DNA from: Dicyema japonicum | Lineage: Eukaryota > Dicyemida > Rhombozoa > Dicyemidae | DNA: 64,000 bases | Direction: 5' to 3' | NCBI GenBank assembly: GCA_011109175.1 | Contig: RDEW01000003.1 | Coordinates: forward strand, 1,058,421-1,122,420 | Shown: one piece after another, positions 44,630 through 56,026 of the stretch | Layout of the letters: each line of letters begins with the position of its first letter | Numbering within the stretch: the first letter of the stretch is position 1 | Notes under the pieces: generated by a model | What the model was told of the DNA's origin: nothing | Database searches by the model: none | The model's input: the letters and a program-made list of their open reading frames with translations, nothing else | Position numbers and translations under genes: made by a program

Positions 44630-44770
44630 GCGGATCCTGATTTTTTCGCGTCTGTGAAAAAGATGGAAACCCGCTTCGTCTGTCATTTCGAAGGCAAAAA
44701 GAACCGATTAGTACAAAACTTTCCTTTCCCAGTCAGATTCCTCTGCAGGAACGAGAGGTTTCGAATTGTG
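44630..44770 (+). repeat. copy of repeat at 7280-7490
   Basis: It shares 'gaaacccgcttcg' and 'gaaccgattagtacaaaact' with 7405-7475. See that entry for the coding reading. Confidence 0.45.
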
Positions 44771-45039
44771 GTGGATAGTCATTAAAATCGAATAGAAAAA
44801 CCTTTTTTGATTCTTATTTCAAGAAATAGAGCGAAACACAGATATTGGGATCACATAATTGGGGGATAACTTTATCCCTTCTTTTTATTTTCCGTGGTTA
44901 ATAATAGTCGTTTGTATTATTTCAACAAATATTTTGTTTTAGAAAAATAAAAGTATCTCTACCTCCAAAACTCAAATTTTGAAACTCACTAGTACATTCG
45001 GAGATCAGAGTACACAATTAGCGACGGCCGCGTGGTACT

Positions 45040-45670
45040 ATGTGCTACCTGATTGAAGATTTCTCTTCCTTCTCTCAACATCATTTGATCCACCTGACTG
45101 AGGAAACGTCCAATGCCTGGCAGGCATTCAAAAAGATCCGTCTATTCATTCTACTGGAAGACAATTTCGTTTCTTGGCGACGAGTTTTGGAATCGACCTC
45201 ATTTCCAGGGGCAACGTCCTATGGATCACTGTGCTTGGGTGAGGGTTCTGCTGGAACGCGTCAGGATCAAGGAATTAGTTAGTTTGGTTTACTCTGGGTC
45301 TTTGGAATAAGCTAATAAAGAGTGCAAAATAATATTTACACAACACTAAAGAATAAGATTACACAATTTGTTAGTGATCCCTTGGATTTAGGAGTACCGC
45401 TTTCAGAGTAACGGAGCGTTGGATTTGTGGAGATCACCGGACCGACGCCTCTGGAGGCCCTCATGAGACTAAATTCCAGAATGCGGGAATTTAGCCCCTA
45501 AATTCAGACAGGTGTCCTGTACGATCATGCGAGGACACGGGGGAGAAACACCGGGAAAAGATGAGGTCACTGTTGGAACATATTGGGATCACGTGAAAAT
45601 TAGTTTTGTTTTACCGTGGTCTTGGATGTCAAACTGTGTAATTTATCACCGCGGAACCGGATTGTCCCAG
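45040..45670 (+). pseudogene. LINE family B-like C-terminal region and 3' end
   Basis: 45110-45310 matches 34880-34990 in its last part. 45410-45670 matches 42640-42890 base for base over long stretches ('ggcc.catgagacta', 'gatcacgtga.aattagttt'). Order and orientation suggest one decayed LINE. Confidence 0.45.
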
Positions 45671-45877
45671 GGACTCTCGGTGTCTCGATGTCTTGGATTA
45701 ATTGGCATAACTATTCTTTACTTTTTAAAGTGTGAATTCTGCCTATCCTGAGGTTGAAGTGATGAAAACACTACTCCTCGACGGAAGGGCTGAATTAAAT
45801 TTTTTAAATTAGTGTTTCAAAAAATATATTAAAATAATCAAAATTCAACAGAAATAGAGATAATCAATAGAAAGCAC

Positions 45878-46317
45878 CTACCTGCGCTCTCTGCTTCGTC
45901 TTCCATCGGAGTAATACACTAATCTCCAGAAGACTAAGAAATAATAAATCAAGACAACCGAATCAATCCTGGGAGTAGCATAACGACTACCAATAAGTTT
46001 CTTTCCATCTTGCCCAGTCACGTTGAATGCCTCGAGCCTTTTATCAGTCCACCTCAACTCAAACTGTACAAGTTCCCCATCTTTCAAACTCCGAGTATTA
46101 TTTTGTGCAATCTCCCCTATATTAGTCTATCATCTCATTATTAAGATAACCACGTGCACATACACATCCTCATACTTGTCAGCCCTATTGTATACCTTCA
46201 ATGGTACCTTTCTATAAATCCAAATCCTTTATTCACATTAAACCACAGTACACGTCCAGTAAAGATTTTGGGATCTTTCTCATAATAACACAACTAACTT
46301 GAACAATCACCCGACAT
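45878..46317 (-). CDS. YBX: Y-box binding protein (cold-shock domain)
   Basis: ATG at 46317-46315, MSGDCS, a 24-nt intron, then the cold-shock domain: KIFTGRVLWFNVNKGFGFIE (RNP1-type motif), a 23-nt intron, RADKYEDVYVHV (RNP2), a 24-nt intron, then NNTRSLKDGELVQFEL and LEAFNVTGQDGKKLIGSRYA. These follow animal YBX proteins, which package mRNA and control translation. The NVTG and GSRYA blocks just after the domain are Y-box specific. The end is unsettled: one reading stops soon after PRIDS, another adds a short basic exon (GRRSRERR, stop at 45878-45880). No long RG-rich tail is visible, so the protein is short (about 110-130 residues). Confidence 0.88.
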
Positions 46318-46479
46318 TACTTTGTTATGTAATTATACTATTTATTATCATTAGGTTAACCAGTCTATAATTCATTAAAGAAACTACAAAGAAATCCAAA
46401 ACTACCGCGAAACATGCATTGGAGATATCACTGTGATAAAGACACGAATAACTAATGTGCTTTACTGTTATTAACCCTG

Positions 46480-46900
46480 GATACGGCGAGAAATAAGTAA
46501 ACATTTAACAACTAATTAAGTGTATCCAGTTTTCACTATCACAGAAACAGAGTCCTTTAAAGTCAAGTCCATAAAACCGGAATAAAGGTAAAATACTTCC
46601 TTTTTTGAAGTTGTGGAAACCCCTCTTTTTTTGAAGTTGTGGAATGGGAGAGCAAATATCCTTTTTCGTCTACCCTGGAGCAGAACGCCACCTGAGATAG
46701 GTGAATCACACGACGCCACTTTAATAGAAAAAGGGAGGAAGAGGAATAGACGAAACAAAGAGATATGTTCAATCAAGTAGCCACATGGTACCACGATAAC
46801 GTAGTTACCACGCAGCATAAATATTTGAGTTTGTGCTTTGATAAGTAATGAGAAGGGCAATTTTTGCCATAAAATTCAAATTTTCAGGGAAGGCTTTTTT
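46480..46900. repeat. repeat fragment shared with 37255-37630
   Basis: See the 37255 entry. An internal pair 'ttttttgaagttgtggaa' occurs at about 46600 and 46627. No gene is recognised. Confidence 0.4.
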
Positions 46901-46959
46901 ATTAATGAGTTGAATCCCCCGCCTATTTAACCAACAATAAAAAGTTAATATTTAATAAT

Positions 46960-47225
46960 CAACAACCTTCCTCGCCTGCCTGCTCGCTAACCTCCTCAGG
47001 CAGGTTCGATTTTGGTTGCTGAAATAACTCTGAGAGCACCTCGTCCAATTAAACCTTCTGCCCATGTGGCATCTCAGGGCTCTGCCTCCTATACTCCAGT
47101 GTCAGGCTCTCTAGGGCCCGCTTTAATACAGTGGAAAGTAAATAGGCCTGGAGTTTCCTCTTTTTTAGATAACCCTTGTGGTACTTTGTTGCAATTCCTT
47201 CTTACGTCATTACTTTTGAAAAAAA
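46960..47225 (-). pseudogene. second copy of the 99-codon repeat ORF, broken
   Basis: The minus strand reads LSTVLKRALESLTLEYRRQS, PEMPHGQKV then a stop codon, and SELFQQPKSNLPEEVSEQAG with EEGC. Compared with 34306-34605 it has a deletion near 47155 and one nonsense change. Confidence 0.6.
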
Positions 47226-47385
47226 TTTATTTGGTCGATTTATAAATTTTCTGATAGTTATAGGCTTTCCCGACCTTTAGTGTCACTATATTTTTAAGGA
47301 GCAAAAATCAAACCATAAATGTAAGAAATTATTCCATGCTTTACCCGATCAATAGCGCCACTGACCCGATCATTAACGTTTGTGC

Positions 47386-48482
47386 CAGGGTTGTTGAAAA
47401 TCATGATTTTTATGAAAAAAATCGAAAAATCTGATTTTTTGAGTTAAATGATTTTTTTCGGAAACAAAGTAAAATAAAAACAATGTAAATCGTATTTATT
47501 TATTTAAAAGCGTGTAAACAAAGACAAGTTTGGCAGCTTTTTCAATTCCCAGCCTATTTCGTACATTTGAATGTAAAAATCCAAAAGTCGAAAAAATTCG
47601 TTCTATTCCACCTGTGTAAGCAACTGCTCCAATAATTTTTTTGCAGAGTGAAATTACTTCAGAAGGTAACTGGTAAGAGTTCGACTCCCACCAAGCTATA
47701 GGTGATACTTTGCTCAATAAATTCGGAGCGAACATGTATAGTTTGAATGGATTAATCAGAGTCGGAAGAGCATATTCATAATGTTCAGCACAATACTCCA
47801 AGGCGAGGTCAATCTCAGCAGTTGAAAGAGATCGCCCACAACGTGTTGGGTCCTTAGATTAGCAAGTAAGTGGAAAGGTGTCAATGGGAAGGTGTTAATG
47901 CTTGATCTTCACTTTTTCTAAAATAGTCGTACATTCATTTTTTAAGAAAAATTAAATTCATAGTTAATATAAGTCTGTTCAAGTTCTTTCCAAATTTCTA
48001 CAGCATGAATAATAGTCGTAGAATCATTTTGAAACGATACCCAGGAAAAGCATTTGGACGAATTTGACAAATTCCAGATGTTCTACAGCAGCAAAAGAAG
48101 TGTTACTGGAATATACTATCTAGCGAGTTGCATATCAATCAAATTTTTCTTCGATGACGTCATCGTAGTAACGAAATTGATTAAAGACTGGTCCCTCATC
48201 TTGAGAGGAATTCGCTGATCAAATCACTTTCAGGTTTCGACTGATTTTCAGGGATATCAATATTAATTCGACACAACAAATGATGCTGCCTCATCTAAGA
48301 TACGAGACCTTGTATCTCCTTCCTCAATTAAGGCATCTGGCTCGACTCCCGGTCTTTCCAGGAATAATACGTTTATCGAACTGAACCCACAAGGCATCAT
48401 GCTTTCTTCCAGACATTAACAAAATTTGATTTTTTTAATGATTTAAATCATTGATTTTTTTGATTAAAATCAAACAACCCTG
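47386..48482 (-). mobile_element. hAT-superfamily transposon, internally deleted
   Basis: The ends are cagggttgtt in inverted order (47386 and 48482) and the 8-bp duplication gtttgtgc flanks it exactly (47378-47385 and 48483-48490). The minus strand keeps an open stretch (47496-47801) encoding the hAT dimerisation domain: AWWESNSYQLPSEVISLCKK, IERIFSTFGFLHSNVRNRLG, AAKLVFVYTLLNK. The 1.1-kb size means most of the transposase has been lost. It abuts the 3' end of a SINE-like family 2 copy. Confidence 0.92.
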
Positions 48483-48489
48483 GTTTGTG

Positions 48490-48800
48490 CCCTCCAAATC
48501 CATTCTCCAATCGTCGATTACAGGCTTTCATAGCCTTGTCGTACCATCCTCTTCTATTTTCATCACACGTCCTACCGCTGCGGACATCACTTCATTCTTA
48601 AGCTTAAGAGTTTTCATAATGGTAATCTTCACCAGTAGGGCTAATCTGGAAGAAGGATCCCTTTTAACAAATTTATCGTACCAGAAAGACTTGTAGTTTC
48701 ACGGGTGAGGTCCGGCTGACGAGAATTGACCTTCACTGACAAGTCCATTTTTCGAATTCGAACCCAAGACAGTCGATCCAAAGTCATTAGAAGTCATCAA
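48490..48800 (-). repeat. SINE-like family 2, copy 3
   Basis: Minus strand: gggttcgaattcgaaaaatg (B box), then ggtgaagattaccattatga and gatgtccgcagcggtaggac, then gattacaggct-type sequence up to the hAT target duplication. Confidence 0.6.
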
Positions 48801-48914
48801 GAAGGACATTAGGTTTAAATTTTTAAATTTGTTTTTTAATATTAATAAAATTTTATTATAAAATTAAATAAATATTAATAATAAATTTTAATTAACATAA
48901 AATAAACTTAATAA

Positions 48915-51165
48915 ATGGACTTTATGTGTGAATACGAAACTTTTATGGACAGTCCTCTTCTAAAACTCGTTTTCTTAGAGAAATTATAAATTAGGTCCAT
49001 TTAATCAAAAATGGAGATCAAAGTTTTGATGAAATTTCAAAACCCCAATATATTTGGGAATTATTGGACATTTTGTAACCCTCACAGTTAATAAAATAGA
49101 CAAGAATCTCCACCAAGCAGTTTTTCCGTCATAGACTGGAAAACGGTTATAACTCGGATTCATTGCATTTATCAGGTAAGCGGGAAAATAATAATGTCTA
49201 AGGATTTCAACGAACTCATCATTGATTTGTGTCCATTAATCACAGCAGACATGCCTCTAAGTTGCTAGGATAATCATTGATTCTGTTAGATCAATTGATT
49301 GATGAGTTACGGAAAATATTTCTGCTAATTGTCGGAATCTCCATTAAGGGGAAGCACAGCCAGTTTTTGGTTGATAAAATAAGCTCAATGAGCAACAGCG
49401 ACCAACTAGACCTAATGGACGACATCAGACAAGTTCATTGTGCTTACTTACAGAAGCTAACCGACTTTCCGTCAAATATAGTGAATATCAGTCAAATCTG
49501 CAACGACGAGTTCATCTCCTCGGATTTATTTTTTAAATTGTCAGAGCAGTTATGTGATGCCCGAAATTGCTTATTTCAAGTATTTATCGATTTTTATTGG
49601 AAGTTAATGATGGAAAAATCCACCGCCGAAAAATCCACGGAAATGGCAAAAATGAAAATAAGCGTGAAATTTTGAATATTTCAGAGAAATTTGAAATGTA
49701 CTTTAATTCGTGTTATTTCACCAGAGAACGGTTAAAGATGAGAAATGACGATTTGGAAACTGAATTGAGTGAAGTCGAACGGATAAACGAACAGCTTCAC
49801 AAGAAAGTAAGTAAATTTTACATTTTTCGAACATTTTGGATAAATGATAATTTACATTTTGGTTAGAATGTAGAACTCATAGCCTTGTCGTACCAATCGA
49901 GATATTTCAAAGACGAGATAGATTTGCTGCAAGAAAAAATTATCGGCCTGATTGAGAGTAAGAACGAGAATTTTCGCTTGAAGGAGCAAAACGAAAACCT
50001 AAAAAAGTGCAACATCGCCATCAAAGTAAAAAATATATTTAAATAGAAACAACTCTCAAAATTGGAGAGAGAAGTCCAAGAAAACAAGGACTGTCATGAA
50101 AAGTCGCTCAAAGTCAGGGAAACTGAAAAAATCAAGCAGCAGTCTCTGCAACTCGTAAAGTTAAAGCGGCAAATTCGAGACATGACCACTGTAGGAGCAT
50201 GATTTTGATTCCCAGGAGAGAAACGAATTGTACGAAGCATTAAAAAAGACGTCAGAGGACCTCACTGTCTACAAACTGAAGGACTCGGACCCCATTAAAT
50301 TTTCATCCCACATAAACACTGAGCTGAGTGTAGAAATTGTGATGAAAGCAACGTGAATGCTATTTTTACGCTTAGGAAAATTGGGGATCCAAGAACCTCA
50401 GCTCAGAAAATGTGTCGGTTGAATCGGCTAAGTTCACGTCAATGATGCCGAAAATGAAGATTCCTGGAATAATAATGAAGATTTTAGTTTAGGGAATTCT
50501 CCACGGCGATGTAACGGGCAGAAAAAAATATTGTCTATCAATGAACAGTTCGAATATAAGGAGTCACTAAACGACGTAAAAAAGACTCACCCGAAAGACC
50601 TGTTACATTCAAAAAATGAAAGAAATTGCTCAGAAAAAATAAATTCAACGTTCAATATAATCGGAGACCAAACTGTAATGGAAAAGGTGAATCCCGTGAA
50701 CGAATGCATTATAGCGGAGCGAATTTGTCCGAAAGGTCACAAAGAAGTTTTTTGCAATGGATCCAAAAAATCCCGTGTTTCGAAAAATCCAAAAAACGCC
50801 GAAAACCTTGATTTTGTCAAACCCATGAGTTATGATCAGATCAGGAAAAATATTTTGAAAAATTCTGGTGAATCGGATAACTCACAGTGACCAGTAAAAT
50901 TAAAAAAATCCGAGACGTCTTTAAATTGAATGCCCTTCAGCCGAAATCAATGTCGGATTCCAAGCTACAAGACAATCATATTTCAAATCCTCAAGAAAAC
51001 AGCCAAAAAGAATGTTCCAATATTCCACGTTCAGAATTCATTCCGGTTGAAAATATCAACAAAGCTGAAATCAATTGCGAAAAATCTAAGAAAAATTACC
51101 AAAAATTTATCAATGGGAGTAACAATTCCAGTGATGAAAAATGGATTGATTGTGGTTGCCTATAG
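48915..51165 (+). CDS. CCDC88: CCDC88/Daple-like adaptor: HOOK domain, coiled coil, C-terminal GCL
   Basis: Exon 1 (48915-48968) reads ETFMDSPLLKL (compare FMTSPLVTWV of Girdin/Daple), with introns 48969-48994, 49076-49100, 49176-49202 and 49261-49289. The HOOK domain continues VIDWKTVITRIHCIYQ, ELRKIFLLIVGISIKGKHSQ, then MDDIRQVH. A coiled coil starts after introns at 49580-49603, 49664-49686 and 49807-49866 with ALSYQSRYFKDEIDLLQEKI (compare RSARMYRDELDALREKA) and runs to about 50330. A polar tail crosses a 20-nt intron (50868-50887) and ends WIDCGCL, like the PDZ-binding WYEYGCV end of Daple. Family members link dynein, actin or Dishevelled. At roughly 600 residues it is about one third of vertebrate length. 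All joints I checked keep the frame; HOOK is the alternative family, but lacks this end. Confidence 0.78.
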
Positions 51166-51429
51166 TGATTTCATCATCTCTAAATCAGCATTCTATTATT
51201 ATTTTAAAATATGTAATCGATTATCTTATTTTGATTGAATTAAAAAATAATTTTACTAGCATTATCATTAGTAAATACTTATATTCACATTAGCTATCCT
51301 CCAATGGTGGTGTTCCTGACAGATGGTCCTCCATGTTCTTTGATTTTCAGACACAGGCATATTCTATTATTATTATAAGCAACTACATAGAATCATATAA
51401 ACTATAATTCTATTCGTGCCGCGTCTGAA

Positions 51430-52110
51430 CAATCCTCTTAATTAGCCTTTCCCATCCCCTCCTGTCCGATGCCAAGTGCCGCAGACTACTAAGGTCTTCA
51501 CCGTCCTTTAGTAGTCTGGTTACTGATCTATATTCTATAGTAGGCACAATTGTCTGTTGACTCGACCTCACTAACATATAGGAGGCCGGATGGAGTCAAC
51601 GTCCAGCTGATAGAGTTGGGTGATCCCACAAGTACCTTAGTGTCATTGATGATATGGTACGGAGAGGATTTGATTGATGATATCCCCCAGGTGGTCAGGT
51701 GAGCCAAAACTCTGATCCTTACCAGAGGTGAAAATGTCCGGAGCGGATTTGCGATAAGATACTTCTTGAGAGTTGCTTCTGAGTTGTCTATTGGCGGAGG
51801 GGGTTGTCCAGAAGAGCGTATCATTTTAAGAGACAAATTGTCCAAGTTGATATGAAATCATGAAATAGTCTTCTTCATGGTGGATTTTTGAGTTGGCAGG
51901 GGAAATTTCTTTAGCATTTTGCCTGTAGAAACACAATGTCTCAGATTTCTGGTTTCAGTTAGGTCATTGCAGGGGTACACAGGATTTGTTAGGTCGTTGA
52001 GGAATTGTAAGTTTCGCATAAACAGTGACCTTCGATTGGAAGAATACAGGATTCCCAATATAGGTGATCTATAGGTGTACATCGGCTGCAACCGGAAATT
52101 CATTTTTTAA
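51430..52110 (-). pseudogene. retroelement 3' ORF relic, ...GLLYVSEVE tail, copy 2
   Basis: Two adjoining open stretches on the minus strand read YRSPILGILYSSNRRSLFMR, LRHCVSTGKMLKKF, then LKKYLIANPLRTFSPL, HLTTWGISSIKSSPYHI and SGLLYVSEVESTDN. The second half matches 41750-41985. Its frame is better kept than in the other copies, so it may be the youngest. Protein function not recognised. Confidence 0.5.
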
Positions 52111-52178
52111 ATAATTATTTTTTAATTACAGTTTAAAATAAATTTATTTATTTAATATCCGTCGTGTTTAGTTCATAA

Positions 52179-53568
52179 ATGAGCCTTAAAGGACGTACCG
52201 CTTTCATTGCTGGAGCAACACGTGGAATTGGAAAGGCGATTGCATTCAAGTTGGCTGAAAATGGGGCCAATGTAATAATAGCAGGGAAAACCCAGTCCCC
52301 TCACAGATTCTTGTCGGGTACAATATTTTCTATTGCTAAAGAAAGTTCTCGACTTTTTTACTTCCTAGTAAATGAACTCCATGGCCAAGGTAGAGCTCTG
52401 GCTACTATCCTTGACGTGAGAATACAGATGACCGTGAAAAATGCGTTTTGTGCCGCGGTCAACACCTTCGGCTCTCTTGACATTCTCGTGAACAACTTCT
52501 CTGCCATAAAACTGCGAAAACTATCTGATTTGAGCTCTTCTGAGATTAACCTAATGTTTGATACCAACATCATCGGCCCTTACAACTGGTAGTGAGTGCT
52601 AACCCACGTGGGTAGTATTAAGGAAGCAATGGGCCATTTGACTGCTTCAAAGTTTGGAGGTCACGTGGTTAACCTGTCTCCACCAATCGACTTAAGCCAA
52701 AATTGGTTCTCACATCACTCGAGTATGGATGTTTCTAATATTTCTAGTTTATTCCCTCTCAAAGCTGGGACAGTCGATGACCACGTTCGGGCTTTCTGAC
52801 GTTCTCAGGAATCACGGGATCGCGATAAACTCACTTTGGTCGAAAAATGGTATTTTTTCATTCTCAGCTCAGTGATTGATACTGGGACGTCGGAATATGT
52901 CTTTGGAAAGAATCTCAATGATTACATGTACTCAACTGATTTGATGGCTGATGCTCTTTTAAAATTGTCTCTAAAACCCCCGCGGAATTCACGGGAAATT
53001 TCCTTTTCGCGGAAGATTTGGTTTCAGGAGAAAATGGGTCAGACTTGCAAGATTACCGATTAAAAAGTATTTTTTATGTTAGTTTTTAGAAAATTCAGAA
53101 ACACCGTTGATTCCTAATCTCTTCCACGGAGACGCGGAAAAAGTCGTAAAGAAGAGGACCGACTTTCAACAAAGAGTAGTTTTAAATTTTATTTTTTGAA
53201 TATGGTCAACAATCTCTTTAAGGAGATAAACCAATCCTTCACGCCTCTCCAGGCTGAATCTGTTGGGTCTTCTTTTACTATCCACCTTGAAGGTTTGCCT
53301 TAATTTGTAGTCTGAAGATGTCAACTCATTCTGGACGATTGACTGCAAAACTGAAAACCCAGTCTTTTACCGAATACAGAACAATTTGAGCTTTGATGAC
53401 TCTCATTGTAGGCTCATTATGACAACGAGCACTCTGAGGGAGATTGTTAATAAGACACTGACTCCGGAGTCGGTCGCTATAAGCAGGAAAATACGAGTTA
53501 TTGGCAATAATTTTACTTGCATTCGGGCACGTGAGTTTCTTTTTAATTTTGATACTTTTGGGAGATAA
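52179..53568 (+). CDS. HSDL2: hydroxysteroid dehydrogenase-like protein 2 (SDR + SCP2)
   Basis: Peroxisomal/mitochondrial short-chain dehydrogenase fused to a sterol-carrier domain. ATG at 52179; Rossmann motif AGATRGIGKAIAFKLAENGA (TGxxxGIG), then INELHGQGRALATILDVR, LDILVNNFSAIKL (NNAS-type), NLSPPIDLSQNWF, IYSLSKLGQSMTTFGLSDVL (YxxxK catalytic pair), GIAINSLWSK and STDLMADALLKLSLKP, then AEFTGNFLFAEDLV. The SCP2 part starts near 53203 (NNLFKEINQSFTPLQAESVG), crosses a 25-nt intron (53293-53317) and reads FWTIDCKTENPVF and LIMTTSTLREIVN with KIRVIGNNF. Introns also at 52345-52368, 52589-52615 and 52723-52747. A frame break lies at the C run 52977-52981. The exact last exon is uncertain. Confidence 0.9.
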
Positions 53569-54057
53569 ATTTATTTTTATTCTGACTTTTTTACTTTTTG
53601 GGAGATAAAATTTGTTTATTCTGACGGTGGAGGTTGAGTCGATTAACGTCTATTTAAGGTATATCCTGTCTTCACGGTCGGAGTGAGACGCATCCTGCCC
53701 AAGCGTCACGTCTATCCTTGTCCGCCATTGTTGGAACCCTTTCACTGGAGCAGAGAAGAGAGATCCTTTTTCCTCAGATGGGGGTCAACTGACGTCTCCT
53801 AGAAGCTGAAGAAGGCACAGAGCAGAATGGAATCTTTTGACGAGGTAGTTGTATGAGAATCTGACCCGCAGCTATCTGCGAAGGCACTAATCGATAGGCT
53901 TCCTGGCTGAATTCTTGCTTTTGGCACGTGGTGAATCAATCCTTTAGTAAGAACGTCTGGGGAATAATGACTTAATTAATAATTATTTTGTTCCTCTTCA
54001 CGGTAAACTTGTTTTTTCAGGAAAATTTGTGCCAGAGGACACCGAACCCAAAACATA
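53569..54057. other. no recognisable gene
   Basis: Contains a short duplication ('tttttactttttgggagataaa' like 'tttttaattttgatactttt' plus 'gggagataaa') just after HSDL2. Otherwise nothing is supported. Confidence 0.35.
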
Positions 54058-54267
54058 GTGTATTCAACGTTTCCTCGTTCCGAAGCTTTGTATATCCGAT
54101 CTCTTTTATCCCATCGTTTTGCTATATATTCTAATTTACCCACGTGGACGCAAAAACAGGGCCGAGACTCTTTAAAAAAAGCGCAAAAGTCTCGGTGGAT
54201 AATTCATTGGAAACGGGTCACTAACTTTGATAAATCTTATCGTGAAGAGAAGAAAGATAAGCGATAG
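54010..54267 (+). CDS. possible exon encoding a basic C-terminus, unrecognised
   Basis: After a pyrimidine-rich acceptor (cttgttttttcag, 54020) the frame reads CARGHRTQNIVYSTFPRSEA, IYSNLPTWTQKQGRDSLKKA and ends YREEKKDKR with stop at 54267. Composition is basic and protein-like. No upstream partner was found. Confidence 0.28.
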   Translation, partial: CFFRKICARGHRTQNIVYSTFPRSEALYIRSLLSHRFAIYSNLPTWTQKQGRDSLKKAQKSRWIIHWKRVTNFDKSYREEKKDKR

Positions 54268-54429
54268 AGTAGAGGGCTTATTGACCGCATTTCCTTACAA
54301 ATCGTAGGGGGAGATGCTTTTCAATTTTGAGAACAGCCACACTTATTTGAAAGATTGCTTACATCTTGATAAGCCCAGCACAAACAGTCACAACTAATTA
54401 ATCCAAAAAAAGAACCCAAGGGAGAACGT

Positions 54430-54650
54430 CTGATCAAATCCAGCCCCCAATAGTCCATTACAGGCTTCCACTTCAGAATAGAGGTGGAGAAGTTAATCCC
54501 CCTTTTCTATTTTCATCACACGTCCTACCGTCGTGGATATCACTTCATTCTTCGGCGGAATAGTTTTCATAATGTAATCTTCACTAGAGGATTTGGTCAA
54601 GAAGGTAGGAAGATCCCTTTCAACTACTGGGTCGTGCCAGATATGCTTAT
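54430..54650 (-). repeat. SINE-like family 2, copy 4 (truncated)
   Basis: The minus strand matches 30010-30245 from 'ggcacgac' through ggtagg and gatgtccacgacggtagg to 'aatggactattgggggctgg'. The B-box end is missing. Confidence 0.6.
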
Positions 54651-54959
54651 TTTTAAGAATTAAAGGGAATACAAAAAAGGGAATACATCCAGTCAGTCGT
54701 GCCTGAGAAACTCTCGAAAGTAAGGTCATCGAACAGGGGATTAAGGTCATAGAGAATGAATTCTATATTTCTAACAAACTTTTGGAATCAAATGTGAGTA
54801 TTATGAGGATGTGACATTGGAAGCGGGTAGAGGAGAGGTGACTGATTCGAATGAGGACGCCACATTGGAAGGAGTAAAGGAGAAATGACTGATTCGTATA
54901 AGGACAGAGGGAATGAAGATTGATTGACAGTTAACTGCTGGACTTTAGAACGATTTTAT

Positions 54960-55150
54960 TGTTATAAATAAATGTTTTTTTAATTTGTTAACTGCTCTAA
55001 GAAGAAGAAGAGTGATTTCCAACAGTTAATTAGTAAGTTTATAACCCCGGTCTCACTCACTTGTAGGAGACCAATGGCTATTAAGTAGGACGTAGCATAG
55101 ATCGTTCAACTTCCACATGGTAGAGGAACAGCCTACTAGTAGTCCCGGAC
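54960..55150 (-). repeat. retroelement 3' end, ...GLLYVSEAG family, copy 3
   Basis: 'ccccggtctcactcacttgt' with 'aggagaccaatggctattaa' matches 61933-61980 ('ccccggcctcactaacttat', 'aggagaccagcggctattaa'). Confidence 0.5.
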
Positions 55151-56026
55151 CTTCAAAAAACTATTTTTCCCTAAAGATGAAAAATCAAATTTAAATGGTG
55201 CTTGTGATTGCTTTAAGGCCATGTAGGTCCAGATGCTTCAAATGGACAATCCGTTTTAGCTTTTTGGTTGGAGAGTTTTTTAGAGTTTTGATTAGGTTTT
55301 CGACATAAGTGGTGCTTTTAAAATATGTTTCCCGTGAAGTAATTTCCGTTTGGTCATTATTAATGAGTGCCAGGCGACATCCTGTGAAGCGGAGAGGTCA
55401 TTTTCGAGTTTTCACAAAATTTAACGAAAATAGAAATTTCCTATCCAAAAATATAAAATATTATTAATTTTGTGTTTTAACGAATAAAAATTAAATTAAC
55501 TTTCCATTTTTAGGTCAGCTTTTTAGGTTGATTTAATTCACTTTAAGATCTAAGAGGAACTTTACGGTTGCCATATTAATTTCCCTTCTCGACTATTCCC
55601 CAGTACTTGGCCACGCGTCAATCCGGAGCGATAGGTCCGATTTTATGACTCTGCGACTCCAAACCCGGTCGTTTCTATCAATCAACGTTAGAAGCCGCCA
55701 AAACGCGTAAATTGAGGAAAAAATCTGATGAAAGAGGAGTGTCGTGGATTCAGAATCTGTGGTATTATGGAACTTTTCCGTCTTTCCTATGTTCCCGGGG
55801 TTATAATACAACGAGGATAACCCCAGGAAACGCCGAGAAAAAGGCAATAGTAACCAAACTAATTTTGTGACCCTGGTCCATTAATACTATCAAATCAATT
55901 TTTACCTGAGAAATTAGTTATTTGATATTTTCATAAATTATTAATAAATATAGTAAATTTTAAAATTTTATTAAATTTCATAAATTTGCTAATAAATTGT
56001 TATAATAAATTGTGCTATATTTAATT
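55151..56026. other. no recognisable gene; AT-rich upstream of MARVEL gene
   Basis: No exon chain seen. 55870-56020 is strongly AT-rich and probably holds the promoter of the gene at 56027. Confidence 0.35.

Noticed and set aside
55593-55847. 84-codon minus-strand frame
   Set aside because: No motif, no splice partners, and the plus-strand reading is equally open; treated as chance.
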